The notes: generated from the letters alone by a model not told the origin. A stretch of 20,528 nt of DNA from an uncultured Eubacteriales bacterium (GCA_900321525.1 ONWL01000013.1:1-20528); one strand, 5' to 3'. Shown: positions 1-7,543, numbered from the stretch's first letter. Translations and numbers: made by a program.

Positions 1-255
1 ACCAGCATTTACAATACCGCTGATCTTACCGCTAATGATGGTCTTTTCTTCCATCATCTTCTGCAAAGTATCCCATACTGTCAGCTCCAGCTGGTCTTCA
101 TAATCTGCCATCGTTTCCTCTACTGCTTCCTGGGTCAGCTGTGCTGCATAGTCATCCATTGTCTCTTCTACTGCCGCAACTGTTTTCTCTGCTTCTTCTG
201 TTGCTTCTGTAGTAGATTCTACTGCTTCTGCAATGATTTCTTTGTTTTCTTCCAT
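1..255 (-). CDS. S1-domain RNA-binding protein, N-terminal part (runs off the window)
   Basis: The 85 codons seen start at ATG 255, behind a purine-rich AGGATAGGGGTG. The first 57 residues are acidic (Glu, Ala and Thr rich) and contain a near-duplicate: AVEETMDDYAAQL at residues 28-40 and AVEETMADYEDQL at 44-56. From about residue 60 the text changes to VWDTLQKMMEEKTIISGKISGIVNAG in effect, with KTIISGKISGIVNAG being the usual first strand of an S1 OB-fold. An acidic leader before an S1 domain is common in Lachnospiraceae proteins annotated as S1-like or ribosomal protein S1-like. The likely role is RNA binding in the cytoplasm. The rest of the gene lies left of position 1, so the number of S1 domains cannot be seen. 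Family call is inference from the short S1 start. Confidence 0.6.
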   Translation of the reverse strand, partial: MEENKEIIAEAVESTTEATEEAEKTVAAVEETMDDYAAQLTQEAVEETMADYEDQLELTVWDTLQKMMEEKTIISGKISGIVNAG

Positions 256-359
256 GTCGTACACCCCTATCCTTATTATTGGCAAATGCCTGCTCTTCCA
301 CAACCATTTCCATCCCGAACACAATCCCAACCCGTTCCTGTAAATGGATGTTTAATATT

Positions 360-389
360 ATCATACTTCATAAAAGCCCATTCTTGCAA
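360..389 (-). promoter_or_regulatory. sigma-A-type promoter of the S1-domain gene
   Basis: On the minus strand, -35 TTGCAA (384-389), an 18-bp spacer and -10 TATGAT (360-365). It leaves a leader of about 100 nt before the S1-domain gene start at 255. No gene is seen in 256-432 apart from this promoter and leader. Confidence 0.5.
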
Positions 390-432
390 CCCCTAATTAC
401 AATAAATTTTGTGACTGTCACCATACCGGATG

Positions 433-1176
433 TTACTGATTCTTTCTATATAACAACTCTCCCAATACACATAGCTGGGAAGGCAGATAGAATGCCCACA
501 TCAATGTCCCTGCTGCCTGACACCATCCTGCCAGGATGCCACTCTCTGCTGTCACTAAATGTAATTCATTTAAATTGTACAATCCTACATGAATATCACA
601 CAGACACAATAACACAATAGCTGGATACAAAAATACGGTTTCTTCCTTATAATATGGCATGGATTTCTTCCACAGCCACACACCCAAACCAGTATTTTGA
701 ATCAGGCAGATGCCATAAAAGATTGCAGTGAGAATCAATATCAACGTTCCATCCCACTGCATATGGAAAAACCTTGTACAACTCTCCGCTACCATAGCCG
801 TTATCCCCAAACTGATGCCATACATGGCACCCAGTGTCTGGACATGCTTTTGGTCTGCCATTGCCACCCGATACCAGCCCTGCACCACAGCAAACAACAA
901 AATCCCCCATACAAACCAATCTGTAAACAGCAAAAAATAATCTGCCAGCGCAGAAAATCCTACAATCCCTACCAAGCATCCATCTCTTAGAAATGCTTTC
1001 CGCTCCTGCTTTCCGCCTTTCCACCAAATCGACACCATATAAACGAAACAAAGCAGCAGTGATCCATATTTCAATTCATTTCCATATGCTTTCCATGGCA
1101 ATCCAAGTCCATCCCCACTGCAAAACAGCAGATACAGGCATGCTTCTATCCCCCAGAACAATCTGTTTCTTTTCAT
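433..1176 (-). CDS. polytopic membrane protein, YhhN/lysoplasmalogenase-like
   Basis: About 247 aa with roughly seven hydrophobic segments and short loops, so an integral membrane protein. The segment around GFSALADYFLLFTDWFVWGI, followed by a further helix, recalls the second and third helices of YhhN-type proteins, where an Asp follows a small-residue helix. In characterised YhhN members the activity is lysoplasmalogenase (vinyl-ether lysolipid cleavage). Here that function is only a family-based guess. The frame is open up to a GTG at 1230, but ATG 1176 gives the typical positively charged MKRNR start before the first helix. Neither start has a strong ribosome binding site. It stands alone between the S1 promoter and a hairpin at 1314-1360. 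Confidence 0.6.
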   Translation of the reverse strand: MKRNRLFWGIEACLYLLFCSGDGLGLPWKAYGNELKYGSLLLCFVYMVSIWWKGGKQERKAFLRDGCLVGIVGFSALADYFLLFTDWFVWGILLFAVVQGWYRVAMADQKHVQTLGAMYGISLGITAMVAESCTRFFHMQWDGTLILILTAIFYGICLIQNTGLGVWLWKKSMPYYKEETVFLYPAIVLLCLCDIHVGLYNLNELHLVTAESGILAGWCQAAGTLMWAFYLPSQLCVLGELLYRKNQ

Positions 1177-1313
1177 GCAATCTGTTTCCAATCCATCTGA
1201 CCTTACTGAAATATTCCCACTATTTGTCACGATTCCACACGTTCACGGAATGGCGACTGGCGAACAGTTATCACTATTTTACTATTCCCTCCTGACAAAT
1301 GCAATATTTGCTA

Positions 1314-1360
1314 AAAAATACTCCATTCTCTCTACAATCATGAAAGAACGGAGTATTTTT
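1314..1360. terminator. bidirectional hairpin, 11-bp perfect outer stem
   Basis: AAAAATACTCC (1314-1324) pairs perfectly with GGAGTATTTTT (1350-1360). The inner TTCT and AGAA can extend the stem. T-runs occur on both strands. No obvious gene ends here on either strand, so it may isolate the repeat region to its right from the membrane protein gene. Confidence 0.6.
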
Positions 1361-1449
1361 ACGGATACGATTTTTCTGTCTGCCTACGCTGTATGCCTGC
1401 TGTCTGAAACTAGTCTCTTTGCTGTCTACTTATGCTGTCTCTTATCTGT

Positions 1450-1560
1450 CACACTAATGTCTGCTTATACTGTCTTCTATGCTGTCCACACTAATGTCTG
1501 CTTATACTGTCTTCTATGCTGTCCACACTGATGTCTGCCCATGTTGTCTTCTATGCTGTC
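1450..1560. repeat. three tandem copies of a 37-bp repeat
   Basis: Units at 1450-1486, 1487-1523 and 1524-1560. The first two are identical and the third has four substitutions. Each unit is itself built on the minus strand from shorter GACAG or GACAT blocks spaced 12, 13 and 12 bp. Degenerate GACAG blocks at similar spacing continue to about 1370 on the left and 1700 on the right. There are no spacers, so it is not a CRISPR array. The minus-strand frame through 1551-1757 (68 codons, no ribosome binding site) runs into the array but is not convincing as a gene. Confidence 0.9.
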
Positions 1561-1764
1561 TTCTTGTTGTCAAAATCCGGTAATATTTCTTGTTTACTAC
1601 GCTGCAAAAAATAGGTCTTCATGCTGTCAAAAGTGATTGATTTTCTGTCTGCCAAGCTGTCATTTCCCTGCATTTTTGTTGTTTGCGTCTGCTGTCTGGT
1701 ATCCGTAAGCCTGATTTTACAGGAATGGTAACAGTTCAGTACCTTCACAGTTACCATAAATCAT

Positions 1765-1801
1765 ACAAAAAAGGGTGCCTGACTTCCTGCCAGACACCCT
1801 T
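1765..1801 (-). terminator. intrinsic terminator, minus strand
   Basis: AAGGGTG (1771-1777) pairs with CACCCTT (1795-1801), with CTG/CAG pairing inside after one mismatch. On the minus strand the stem is followed by TTTTTT. It would end transcripts coming leftward from the trmB side. Confidence 0.65.
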
Positions 1802-1924
1802 GTCTTCTTTGTATGTAAGTAGTATATCGGATATTGATTGAAAAATCAAGCATTTTTTGAGAAAAAATTTTGCCAAAAATATCCGGAAAATCTTCCTACA
1901 AATTGACTGTTTTGTATTCCAATG

Positions 1925-2061
1925 CTATCCACCATATTTTTCCAGCTGTCCACATCTTATCCACTGGATTTCGTGGAAAAAGTCCACTTTTTCCACGAAG
2001 TTATCCACAAAAAACACACATTCCCATCAGTTATCCACAAAACATTCCACTCTTATCCGTT
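1925..2061. other. cluster of DnaA-box-like sites around a perfect palindrome
   Basis: Two perfect boxes TTATCCACA lie at 2001-2009 and 2031-2039, with a one-mismatch copy TTATCCACT at 1957-1965. Weaker relatives are CTGTCCACA (1946), CTATCCACC (1925) and TTATCCGTT (2053). All are in the same orientation. Between the boxes is a 14-bp perfect inverted repeat (1970-1983 and 1986-1999, 2-nt centre). The stretch on its left (about 1805-1920) is AT-rich. TTATCCACA is the established DnaA recognition 9-mer. No dnaA, rpmH or dnaN is nearby, so an origin function is not shown. A DnaA-titration, regulatory or secondary unwinding site is equally possible. Confidence 0.65.
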
Positions 2062-2085
2062 TTCGTAACCATGGTTCCTGAACAG

Positions 2086-2331
2086 TCATCTGTTTTCTTT
2101 CTGTCTGCCAGACGGTTTTCCACTCTTCTGACGGTCTTTTCCCGATTCTTTTTTCTCCTTTTTGTTTGTCAAAGAAGGAAAAGGCGGTTTGGGCAAATGC
2201 AGTTTTTCCTGCTCCAGTGCCTTTCTGGCTTCCTGAACCCCTTTGCAACAACGATTGACTCGGTTCTGGAATCCTACTTTATCAAATGTAGCTTTTTCTA
2301 TGGTACGCTTCAGCTGATATTTCACATACAT
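2086..2331 (-). CDS. small basic protein of unknown function
   Basis: 81 aa, starting at ATG 2331 behind a TGGAG site 7 nt upstream. It begins 75 nt after the trmB stop with no terminator seen between them, so it may be cotranscribed with trmB. Residues 1-45 look like a helical domain (KYQLKRTIEKATF, with a CC pair near residue 29). The C-terminal 35 residues are Lys/Ser/Pro rich and probably disordered. I do not recognise a family. An overlapping frame at 2027-2251 lacks as good a start, so I prefer this one. It could be spurious. Confidence 0.4.
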   Translation of the reverse strand: MYVKYQLKRTIEKATFDKVGFQNRVNRCCKGVQEARKALEQEKLHLPKPPFPSLTNKKEKKESGKDRQKSGKPSGRQKENR

Positions 2332-2406
2332 GGCAACGCTCCAGTTCTCACATTACTATATAGTATATTCATCGCAACAGTGAGGCGACCGAACAGTTTC
2401 TCTTTA

Positions 2407-3066
2407 TCACAGTTCTTTTCCTTCACTATGATGACGCATGGCCGCCAACTTGCAGATGGGATTTCCCATACCAGAAAACTTTGCCTCATACTCTGTCATC
2501 ACATTTCCCTCCATATAAGGACTGTGATGCAGATCTCTTGTCTCATACAACAATTCCCATCCGGCTTCTTGCACCGATTCCAGAGAAAAATCAAACAAGC
2601 CTACATTGTCAGTCTTGAATTCCAGATGACCTTCCGGAACCAGCAGGGCATCATATCTGGCAAGAAATTGCGTAGACGTGAGCCTTCTCTTGGCATGACG
2701 ATCCTTTGGCCATGGATCGGAAAAATTCAGATAAATCTGATCCACTTCATTTTCTGTAAACACCTCGTTGATTTCCTCTGCATCCATTCGAATGAAATAC
2801 AGGTTAGGAAGTTCCAGACCTTCCCGTTTTTCCAATGCACGAATCAGCACAGAAGAATACTTTTCAATCCCGATGTAATTGATTTCCGGATGAGTTTGTG
2901 CCATTTCTACAATAAACCGCCCCTTTCCCATGCCAATCTCTATATGAATGGGATGATCATTTTCAAATACTTCGTGCCATCTTCCTTTCCATTCCTTTGG
3001 TTCATCAAACACCAGCGTACTTTCCACCATCGCCTCTCTTGCGCCTTTTACATTCCTCAGTCTCAT
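2407..3066 (-). CDS. trmB: tRNA (guanine-N7-)-methyltransferase
   Basis: 219 aa, the usual TrmB size. It methylates N7 of guanosine 46 in the tRNA variable loop using S-adenosylmethionine, in the cytoplasm. The Rossmann fold SAM site is visible as EIGMGKG (43-49). The family signature DPWPKDRHAKRR lies at 117-128, and the conserved C-terminal TEYEAKF at 191-197. The frame is open for 22 further codons upstream, but GGAGGAG placed 4 nt before ATG 3066 and the family's length fix the start there. Its promoter faces leftward from 3176-3204, back to back with the promoter of the DUF3881 gene. Confidence 0.95.
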   Translation of the reverse strand: MRLRNVKGAREAMVESTLVFDEPKEWKGRWHEVFENDHPIHIEIGMGKGRFIVEMAQTHPEINYIGIEKYSSVLIRALEKREGLELPNLYFIRMDAEEINEVFTENEVDQIYLNFSDPWPKDRHAKRRLTSTQFLARYDALLVPEGHLEFKTDNVGLFDFSLESVQEAGWELLYETRDLHHSPYMEGNVMTEYEAKFSGMGNPICKLAAMRHHSEGKEL

Positions 3067-3175
3067 ATCGCTCCTCCATTCTTGCTTCTGTATGCAAATG
3101 CCCACTCTTCTGAAAACTGGCAATTTTTCCACAATTTATCACACGTATGCACTCTCACACTTTCGCCCACCACTT

Positions 3176-3204
3176 ATCATAGCGTACCAGACAAAAATAA
3201 TCAA
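3176..3204 (-). promoter_or_regulatory. promoter of trmB
   Basis: Minus strand: -35 TTGATT (3199-3204), 17-bp spacer, -10 TATGAT (3176-3181). This is the only good match in the trmB/DUF3881 intergenic region on that strand. It predicts a leader of about 100 nt. Confidence 0.55.
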
Positions 3205-3238
3205 TTCCTATCTTTTTCCTTTTTCTTGAAATTTCCTC

Positions 3239-3267
3239 TTTACCTTTTTGAAAATATGAAGTACAAT
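3239..3267 (+). promoter_or_regulatory. promoter of the DUF3881 gene
   Basis: -35 TTTACC (3239-3244), 17-bp spacer, -10 TACAAT (3262-3267), about 55 nt before the start codon at 3329. Confidence 0.5.
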
Positions 3268-3328
3268 AGTACTGTTTCCAAAGCGGTTTGAGGACATCTC
3301 ACCGCTGACCGTTTCGAAAGGAGATCTC

Positions 3329-4222
3329 ATGCATCGTTATTTGAAATGTATCGGCTTTCAAGCGATCACCACCCGAAAGCAATTAAAGGGGGTCTTTGAT
3401 ACGGTTCTGAACCAGCCGGATACGGTTCAATATATTCCCACAGAAGAGGAAGACAACCGCCTGTGTGTACTGACCAAGAATTTTGCACCCGGTATGGGAC
3501 TGGCACTCTGTGGCAATTTTAACGAGGATGATGACTTTGAACTGGAGTTTTATTATCCGTATTTTTACAGTGATGTTTCCTCCACCTTTTCCCCTGCTAC
3601 TTTTGAACGACAGGGTGAGAAAGATTCCTATATGGGCAGCTGTGACGATTACAATGTAGGGATCACTTTGATCTTTTATTTGTCTAATTTTATGGATATG
3701 CGTGAACTGACACAGGAACTGGGTTATCTACCTGCCGCTACCAGCATCCGCCTGACCGGACTGGCCGAGGAAGGCAAGGTTCTGTTGCCCATTCACAAGA
3801 CCATAGATGAAGAAGCCGCATGGAAGGCATCCAAGGTAAAATGCGACATGGTAGAAGCTGCCAAAAAGGGCGACCGTTCGGCGATGGAATACTTGACCCG
3901 TCAGGAAATGCGCACCTTTGCCCGTGTCAACCGGGAAGTCAGCACCACGGATATTTACACGCTGGTCAACTCCTTTTTCATGCCAAACGGCGTAGAATGT
4001 GATCACTATTCCATTCTGGGAGAGATCGAAGATGTAAAAACCATCGTAAACTCTATCACCAGTGAAACAGTCTATCGACTGCTGTTGAACTGCAACAGCA
4101 TCCATCTATCTGTCATCATCAACCAGGCGGATTTATTGGGTGTACCGGAAAAGGGCCGCCGCTTCAAAGGCAAAATCTGGTTACAGGCTTTTGCTGATTT
4201 TGAGTCGGACAACCCATATTGA
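3329..4222 (+). CDS. DUF3881 family protein
   Basis: 297 aa, starting at ATG 3329 with AAAGGAG 6 nt upstream. The whole protein resembles the DUF3881 family, which is confined largely to Lachnospiraceae and relatives. It opens with HRYLKCIGFQAITTRKQL and has the conserved central block LEFYYPYFYSDVSS around residue 75. No catalytic motif, signal peptide or membrane helix is visible. Mixed alpha/beta with many acidic residues suggests a soluble cytoplasmic protein. Function is unknown. A hairpin with a T-run follows the stop and the tRNA gene begins 33 nt downstream. Confidence 0.85.
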   Translation: MHRYLKCIGFQAITTRKQLKGVFDTVLNQPDTVQYIPTEEEDNRLCVLTKNFAPGMGLALCGNFNEDDDFELEFYYPYFYSDVSSTFSPATFERQGEKDSYMGSCDDYNVGITLIFYLSNFMDMRELTQELGYLPAATSIRLTGLAEEGKVLLPIHKTIDEEAAWKASKVKCDMVEAAKKGDRSAMEYLTRQEMRTFARVNREVSTTDIYTLVNSFFMPNGVECDHYSILGEIEDVKTIVNSITSETVYRLLLNCNSIHLSVIINQADLLGVPEKGRRFKGKIWLQAFADFESDNPY

Positions 4223-4226
4223 CTTT

Positions 4227-4255
4227 TGCCAGACTTTCACTGGCACACGATTTTT
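4227..4255 (+). terminator. weak terminator between DUF3881 gene and tRNA
   Basis: TGCCAG (4227-4232) pairs with CTGGCA (4240-4245) over a 7-nt loop. Five T's follow at 4251-4255 after a short gap. The stem is only 6 bp, so read-through into the tRNA is possible. Confidence 0.35.
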
Positions 4256-4329
4256 GTCTCTGTAGCTCAGTAGGATAGAGCGTTCGCCTCCTAAGCGAAA
4301 GGCCGCTGGTTCGATTCCAGTCAGGGACA
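4256..4329 (+). tRNA. tRNA-Arg (anticodon CCT)
   Basis: 74-nt cloverleaf. Acceptor arm GTCTCTG (4256-4262) pairs with CAGGGAC (4322-4328), with one T-G wobble. The D-arm is GCTC..GAGC. The anticodon stem TTCGC/GCGAA encloses loop CTCCTAA, giving anticodon CCT (reads AGG). The T-arm carries GGTTCGATTCC and the discriminator base is A. The CCA end is not encoded. An intrinsic terminator follows 7 nt downstream. Confidence 0.95.
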
Positions 4330-4336
4330 TTGAAAC

Positions 4337-4372
4337 AGCCTGAAATGAGATGATTCATTTCAGGCTATTTTT
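4337..4372 (+). terminator. intrinsic terminator of the tRNA-Arg gene
   Basis: AGCCTGAAATGA (4337-4348) pairs perfectly over 12 bp with TCATTTCAGGCT (4355-4366), 6-nt loop, followed by ATTTTTAT. Confidence 0.85.
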
Positions 4373-4460
4373 ATATGGTTCTCCATTTCATTTGTCTTTT
4401 ACAATGATTCATCACCAAAGATCAGTTCCTTGATCCTTACCCTCTTTCTGATCAATTAAC

Positions 4461-5936
4461 TTAACGTAGTTTAATAGTCTTCCACTTTCCACTCTGATAC
4501 CGCATCAGTACCAGTATAGAGCGCAGCAGCTGGTCACATGCCACTCCAATCCATGCCCCATACAATCCAAAATGGAACCCATACATCATCACTGCCGCCA
4601 TAACCGGACGAATGAGCAATACCGTCACAAAGGTAATGATCGCCGTGGAACGGGTATCCCCAGCACCACGCAGACCACCAGCAATGATAAACTGAGAAGT
4701 CTGCAAAGGCTGGACAGCTGCCACGATCAGCAGCACGATCCTGCCCATATGTATAATGTCCGGATCTTTGTTATACAATGCCACAATGCCGCCGCCACAG
4801 AACAAAAACAGCACTGCCAGTCCCATGGCACACATCATGCCGATCCGTCTGGTTCTGGTACAGTATGCCTGGGCCATATCTGACCGCTTCTTCCCCAAAG
4901 ATTGTCCCATCAGAGTAGTAGAAGATACCGCAAATGCCTGCCCGGTCATAAAGGACAACGCCTGAATATTCATGCAAATCTGATGGGCCGCATATGCGGT
5001 GGTGCCCAGTCCTGCTACCATCTTGGTAAAAATCATAATCCCCGCACGCATCAGCAGCTGCTCCACCATCGCCGGTATCCCGATCTGCATCAGATGAGAC
5101 AGGGCTGCAAAATCCGGCAGGAATCCTTTTTTCAGTTCCAGTTTCAGGAATCCATTTCCTTTCAAAATAATGCAGGAAGCAATGACAAATGCCACCACCT
5201 GACCAATCACTGTAGCCAGAGAAGCCCCTGCCACACCCAGTTTGGGGAATCCCAGATTGCCGTAAATCAACAGCCAGTTAAAGATCACATTGATCACATT
5301 GGCGATCAGGTTGTAAAACATACTGGAACGGGAATCTCCCACGCCCCGCAGGGATGCAGTGATGGTACTGGTCAGAGCCATGGTCAAAAAGCCTGCCATC
5401 TGAATCTGCAAATACTGCACTGCCCATGTGGTCACATCTTCTTCTGTGGAACCCATAAACAGCACCAGCTGTCTGGCAAATACGATCCCCAATATAGACA
5501 GTAAAATGGTCACCACAAACGTGAACAGCAATCCCTGACGCACCACCAGATTGGCCCGTTCTTTGTCACCGGTTCCCTTGTCCCGGGCAACCAGTGCCGT
5601 CACGCCGGTATTCATGGCAATAAATGCGGTCATCAACAAAAATTTGGGCTGTGTGGTCAGCCCCACTGCGGAAAGTGCCTTTGCCCCCAGTTCCGGATGG
5701 GCAGCCCCTCCTATGGAACCCACCATCATCAAATCGATCATGGATGCCAGCTGGGTCAAGATCAATTCCACAAAGCTGGGCCAGGCAATTCTGACAATAT
5801 CACTGTACAATTCTCTGTTGGTGACACCCTTTGGCAATTCCTTTGAAACCTTCAACTGTCCATTGTCTGTATCTGGTACCCCATCCGGCAGCCGATCCAA
5901 AGCCGTCCGCAACCGGTCTTTTTCTGACGTTGCCAT
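4461..5936 (-). CDS. MATE family multidrug/Na+ antiporter
   Basis: 491 aa with about twelve transmembrane helices in two homologous halves, preceded by a hydrophilic N-tail of about 45 residues that is longer than usual. Helix 1 carries IAWPSFVELILTQLASMID and the following loop MMVGSIGG, typical of MATE exporters of the NorM/DinF group. The second half repeats the pattern around QIGIPAMVEQLLMRAGI. Such transporters expel cationic drugs or metabolites in exchange for Na+ or H+. The substrate cannot be predicted here. The start is ATG 5936 with GGAGATGG upstream. Monocistronic by position, convergent with the tRNA. Confidence 0.92.
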   Translation of the reverse strand: MATSEKDRLRTALDRLPDGVPDTDNGQLKVSKELPKGVTNRELYSDIVRIAWPSFVELILTQLASMIDLMMVGSIGGAAHPELGAKALSAVGLTTQPKFLLMTAFIAMNTGVTALVARDKGTGDKERANLVVRQGLLFTFVVTILLSILGIVFARQLVLFMGSTEEDVTTWAVQYLQIQMAGFLTMALTSTITASLRGVGDSRSSMFYNLIANVINVIFNWLLIYGNLGFPKLGVAGASLATVIGQVVAFVIASCIILKGNGFLKLELKKGFLPDFAALSHLMQIGIPAMVEQLLMRAGIMIFTKMVAGLGTTAYAAHQICMNIQALSFMTGQAFAVSSTTLMGQSLGKKRSDMAQAYCTRTRRIGMMCAMGLAVLFLFCGGGIVALYNKDPDIIHMGRIVLLIVAAVQPLQTSQFIIAGGLRGAGDTRSTAIITFVTVLLIRPVMAAVMMYGFHFGLYGAWIGVACDQLLRSILVLMRYQSGKWKTIKLR

Positions 5937-6007
5937 ATTGAATCCATCTCCATTCTTTTACGTTTTATTGTTCAACACTTGCATTAATCCTGCTACCGTG
6001 TCTTTCC

Positions 6008-6036
6008 ATTATAACGCTTTTTCAGAGATTTGTAAC
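6008..6036 (-). promoter_or_regulatory. promoter of the MATE gene
   Basis: Minus strand: -10 TATAAT (6008-6013), 17-bp spacer, -35 GTTACA (6031-6036). It gives a leader of about 65-70 nt before ATG 5936. Confidence 0.5.
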
Positions 6037-6084
6037 CATCCACAGTCTGTGAATTCCGGTTTCTCCTGCAACTGTTTGTGATCT

Positions 6085-6561
6085 TCACAGTTCTTTTCTA
6101 TGGTAATTCTGCCTCAGCATTGTGCGCAGATATTGTTTCGTTTCTTCTAATGTATCGTGCTGCTCCTGCCCTTCATAAGTGCCCAGCAGCACTGTCAGCA
6201 GACATTTGCTCAGTTCCCGATCCTGTACCGTAATATATTTTCGCAATCCATCCCGATAAAAATAAAGAATCAACGCATCGTCCCGGTAAGCATTGATCAC
6301 CAGTCCTTCCGGATAGATCTGGGCCAGACTCTCCTGCATCAGATATCCTTTGTATAGGCCTTCTTCCATCTTTTGTAACAAAATGCGAATCATATCCTTG
6401 CAATCCTCTACCTCCAGTGGTCGATATAAAACAGAAGGAATCTCCTCTAATCTACCGGTTTCCAGAAAGTGCCGGATTCCCTCTCTGGTGAAATAAGAAT
6501 GCACCGGTCTGCCCATTAGATTTTTATATTCTTCTGTATTGTATTGCAGGAAATTTTTCAT
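6085..6561 (-). CDS. hypothetical protein coupled to the HTH gene, or its split C-terminal part
   Basis: 158 aa, starting MKNFLQYNTEEYKNLMG. Its ATG shares one base with the TGA stop of the upstream HTH gene (TGATG at 6559-6563), the classic arrangement for translational coupling. No domain is recognised. The chain is soluble, rich in Leu, Glu and Tyr, and has a beta-rich stretch near residues 85-110 (VINAYRDDALILYFYRDGLR). An alternative is that this and the upstream gene were one protein of about 456 aa. A single extra base in the A-run before the junction would restore a continuous frame. Confidence 0.6.
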   Translation of the reverse strand: MKNFLQYNTEEYKNLMGRPVHSYFTREGIRHFLETGRLEEIPSVLYRPLEVEDCKDMIRILLQKMEEGLYKGYLMQESLAQIYPEGLVINAYRDDALILYFYRDGLRKYITVQDRELSKCLLTVLLGTYEGQEQHDTLEETKQYLRTMLRQNYHRKEL

Positions 6562-7454
6562 CAGCGGATTGTTCCAATCTTCACCACCGGAATGTTATCC
6601 TCTACCTTGCACATGTTCCGGGTTACAGTCTGCTTGTCCTGAAACCACAATCTCTTTTCTGCTAGGGTTTGGGGATTGGTCACTAACATTCCATAAGAAT
6701 ACTCTTTGTCAAACAGCACCATCCCTTCACTGGTAATCAGATAAAAACAGTAAATCTGAAAGTCAGAATAATAATACTGGGTTTTCGTGTAAAACATGTG
6801 AATCTGGTACTGGGCTTTCTGCTGGTGCATCAGCAATGGAATCAAATTCATAAAAATATGAGCGTTGCGGGAAGCTGATTGCTTCTCCGGTGTCCCATCC
6901 ATCAACACTTCAATCTGTTCCATGGCAACCAGATGGTCAATGCGCAGACTGCCATTCTGCTGCATGGCCTGCCCCAATATGTAGTTGAATTCTTCCCAGT
7001 CGGTTCGTACCTGCATCTGAATCTGTCCATGCTCCCTGGCAGCCTCCCGCAAAACCAGTTCTTGACAGACTTCAAAAATGCGCCGCTTACCAGACAATAT
7101 CTGCTGATCCTGCAAATCCATTCCCTCAGACAAAGGAAGGTTCTCTGTCTGTTTCATCATACGAAACTGATCCAACAACTGGATATTGGCAACCAGATAT
7201 TCATACCCCGGACAACGTTTCAATTCCTGCAGGTACAGTTTCCACAGCCGAATGCTCTGCTCTTCCGGCAGATCCATGACCCTAATCAGCCGCTCCATCA
7301 GTTCCGGTTTCTTACACAGACGGCTCACATCCTTATCACTTGCCTTCATGCGGCTGATCATGGCTTCTTTGACACCACTCTCTATTGCCAGCTGGTATCG
7401 TTTCTTCCCACATTGATTCACACATTTTTTGAAATATTCTGAAAACTCTGACAT
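6561..7454 (-). CDS. HTH-domain regulator-like protein
   Basis: 297 aa, starting at ATG 7454 with AGGAGG 8 nt upstream. Residues 1-70 resemble a small helical DNA-binding domain of the Cro/XRE type (YQLAIESGVKEAMISRMKAS fits helix-turn-helix spacing). The remaining 220 residues are soluble, with no recognised domain. They include aromatic-rich segments such as MFYTKTQYYYSDFQIYCFYL near residue 220. The likely role is a cytoplasmic regulator with a private sensory domain. The downstream gene starts in its stop codon, so the two act together or are halves of one gene. Confidence 0.6.
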   Translation of the reverse strand: MSEFSEYFKKCVNQCGKKRYQLAIESGVKEAMISRMKASDKDVSRLCKKPELMERLIRVMDLPEEQSIRLWKLYLQELKRCPGYEYLVANIQLLDQFRMMKQTENLPLSEGMDLQDQQILSGKRRIFEVCQELVLREAAREHGQIQMQVRTDWEEFNYILGQAMQQNGSLRIDHLVAMEQIEVLMDGTPEKQSASRNAHIFMNLIPLLMHQQKAQYQIHMFYTKTQYYYSDFQIYCFYLITSEGMVLFDKEYSYGMLVTNPQTLAEKRLWFQDKQTVTRNMCKVEDNIPVVKIGTIR

Positions 7455-7543
7455 AAGCCGCCCTCCTGTCTCCCATAACAGTACCGTCTTTTTGTCTGCA
7501 CTGCATACAAATCTCTGGCAATCTCTCTATTTTCCTTACTATT

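Noticed and set aside
152..364. Minus-strand 70-codon frame at the left edge
   Set aside because: It overlaps the S1-domain gene in another frame; Arg/Ser-rich shadow text, and the S1 frame has the better start and composition.
1450..1560. CRISPR array
   Set aside because: The 37-bp units are contiguous without spacers and no cas genes are nearby.
1551..1757. 68-codon minus-strand ORF next to the tandem repeats
   Set aside because: No ribosome binding site, and the 3' end is made of the repeat blocks.
1805..2061. Calling the DnaA-box cluster the chromosomal oriC
   Set aside because: dnaA, dnaN, rpmH and recF are absent and gene directions do not diverge here; only a DnaA-binding cluster is supported.
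1870..3291. Long plus-strand open frame of 473 codons
   Set aside because: It is antisense to trmB and the small ORF, crosses the DnaA-box cluster, lacks a ribosome binding site, and its translation is Phe/His/Ser rich with no domain-like pattern.
4902..5504. 200-codon plus-strand frame inside the MATE gene
   Set aside because: Shadow of the MATE coding strand; His/Gln-rich nonsense-like composition.
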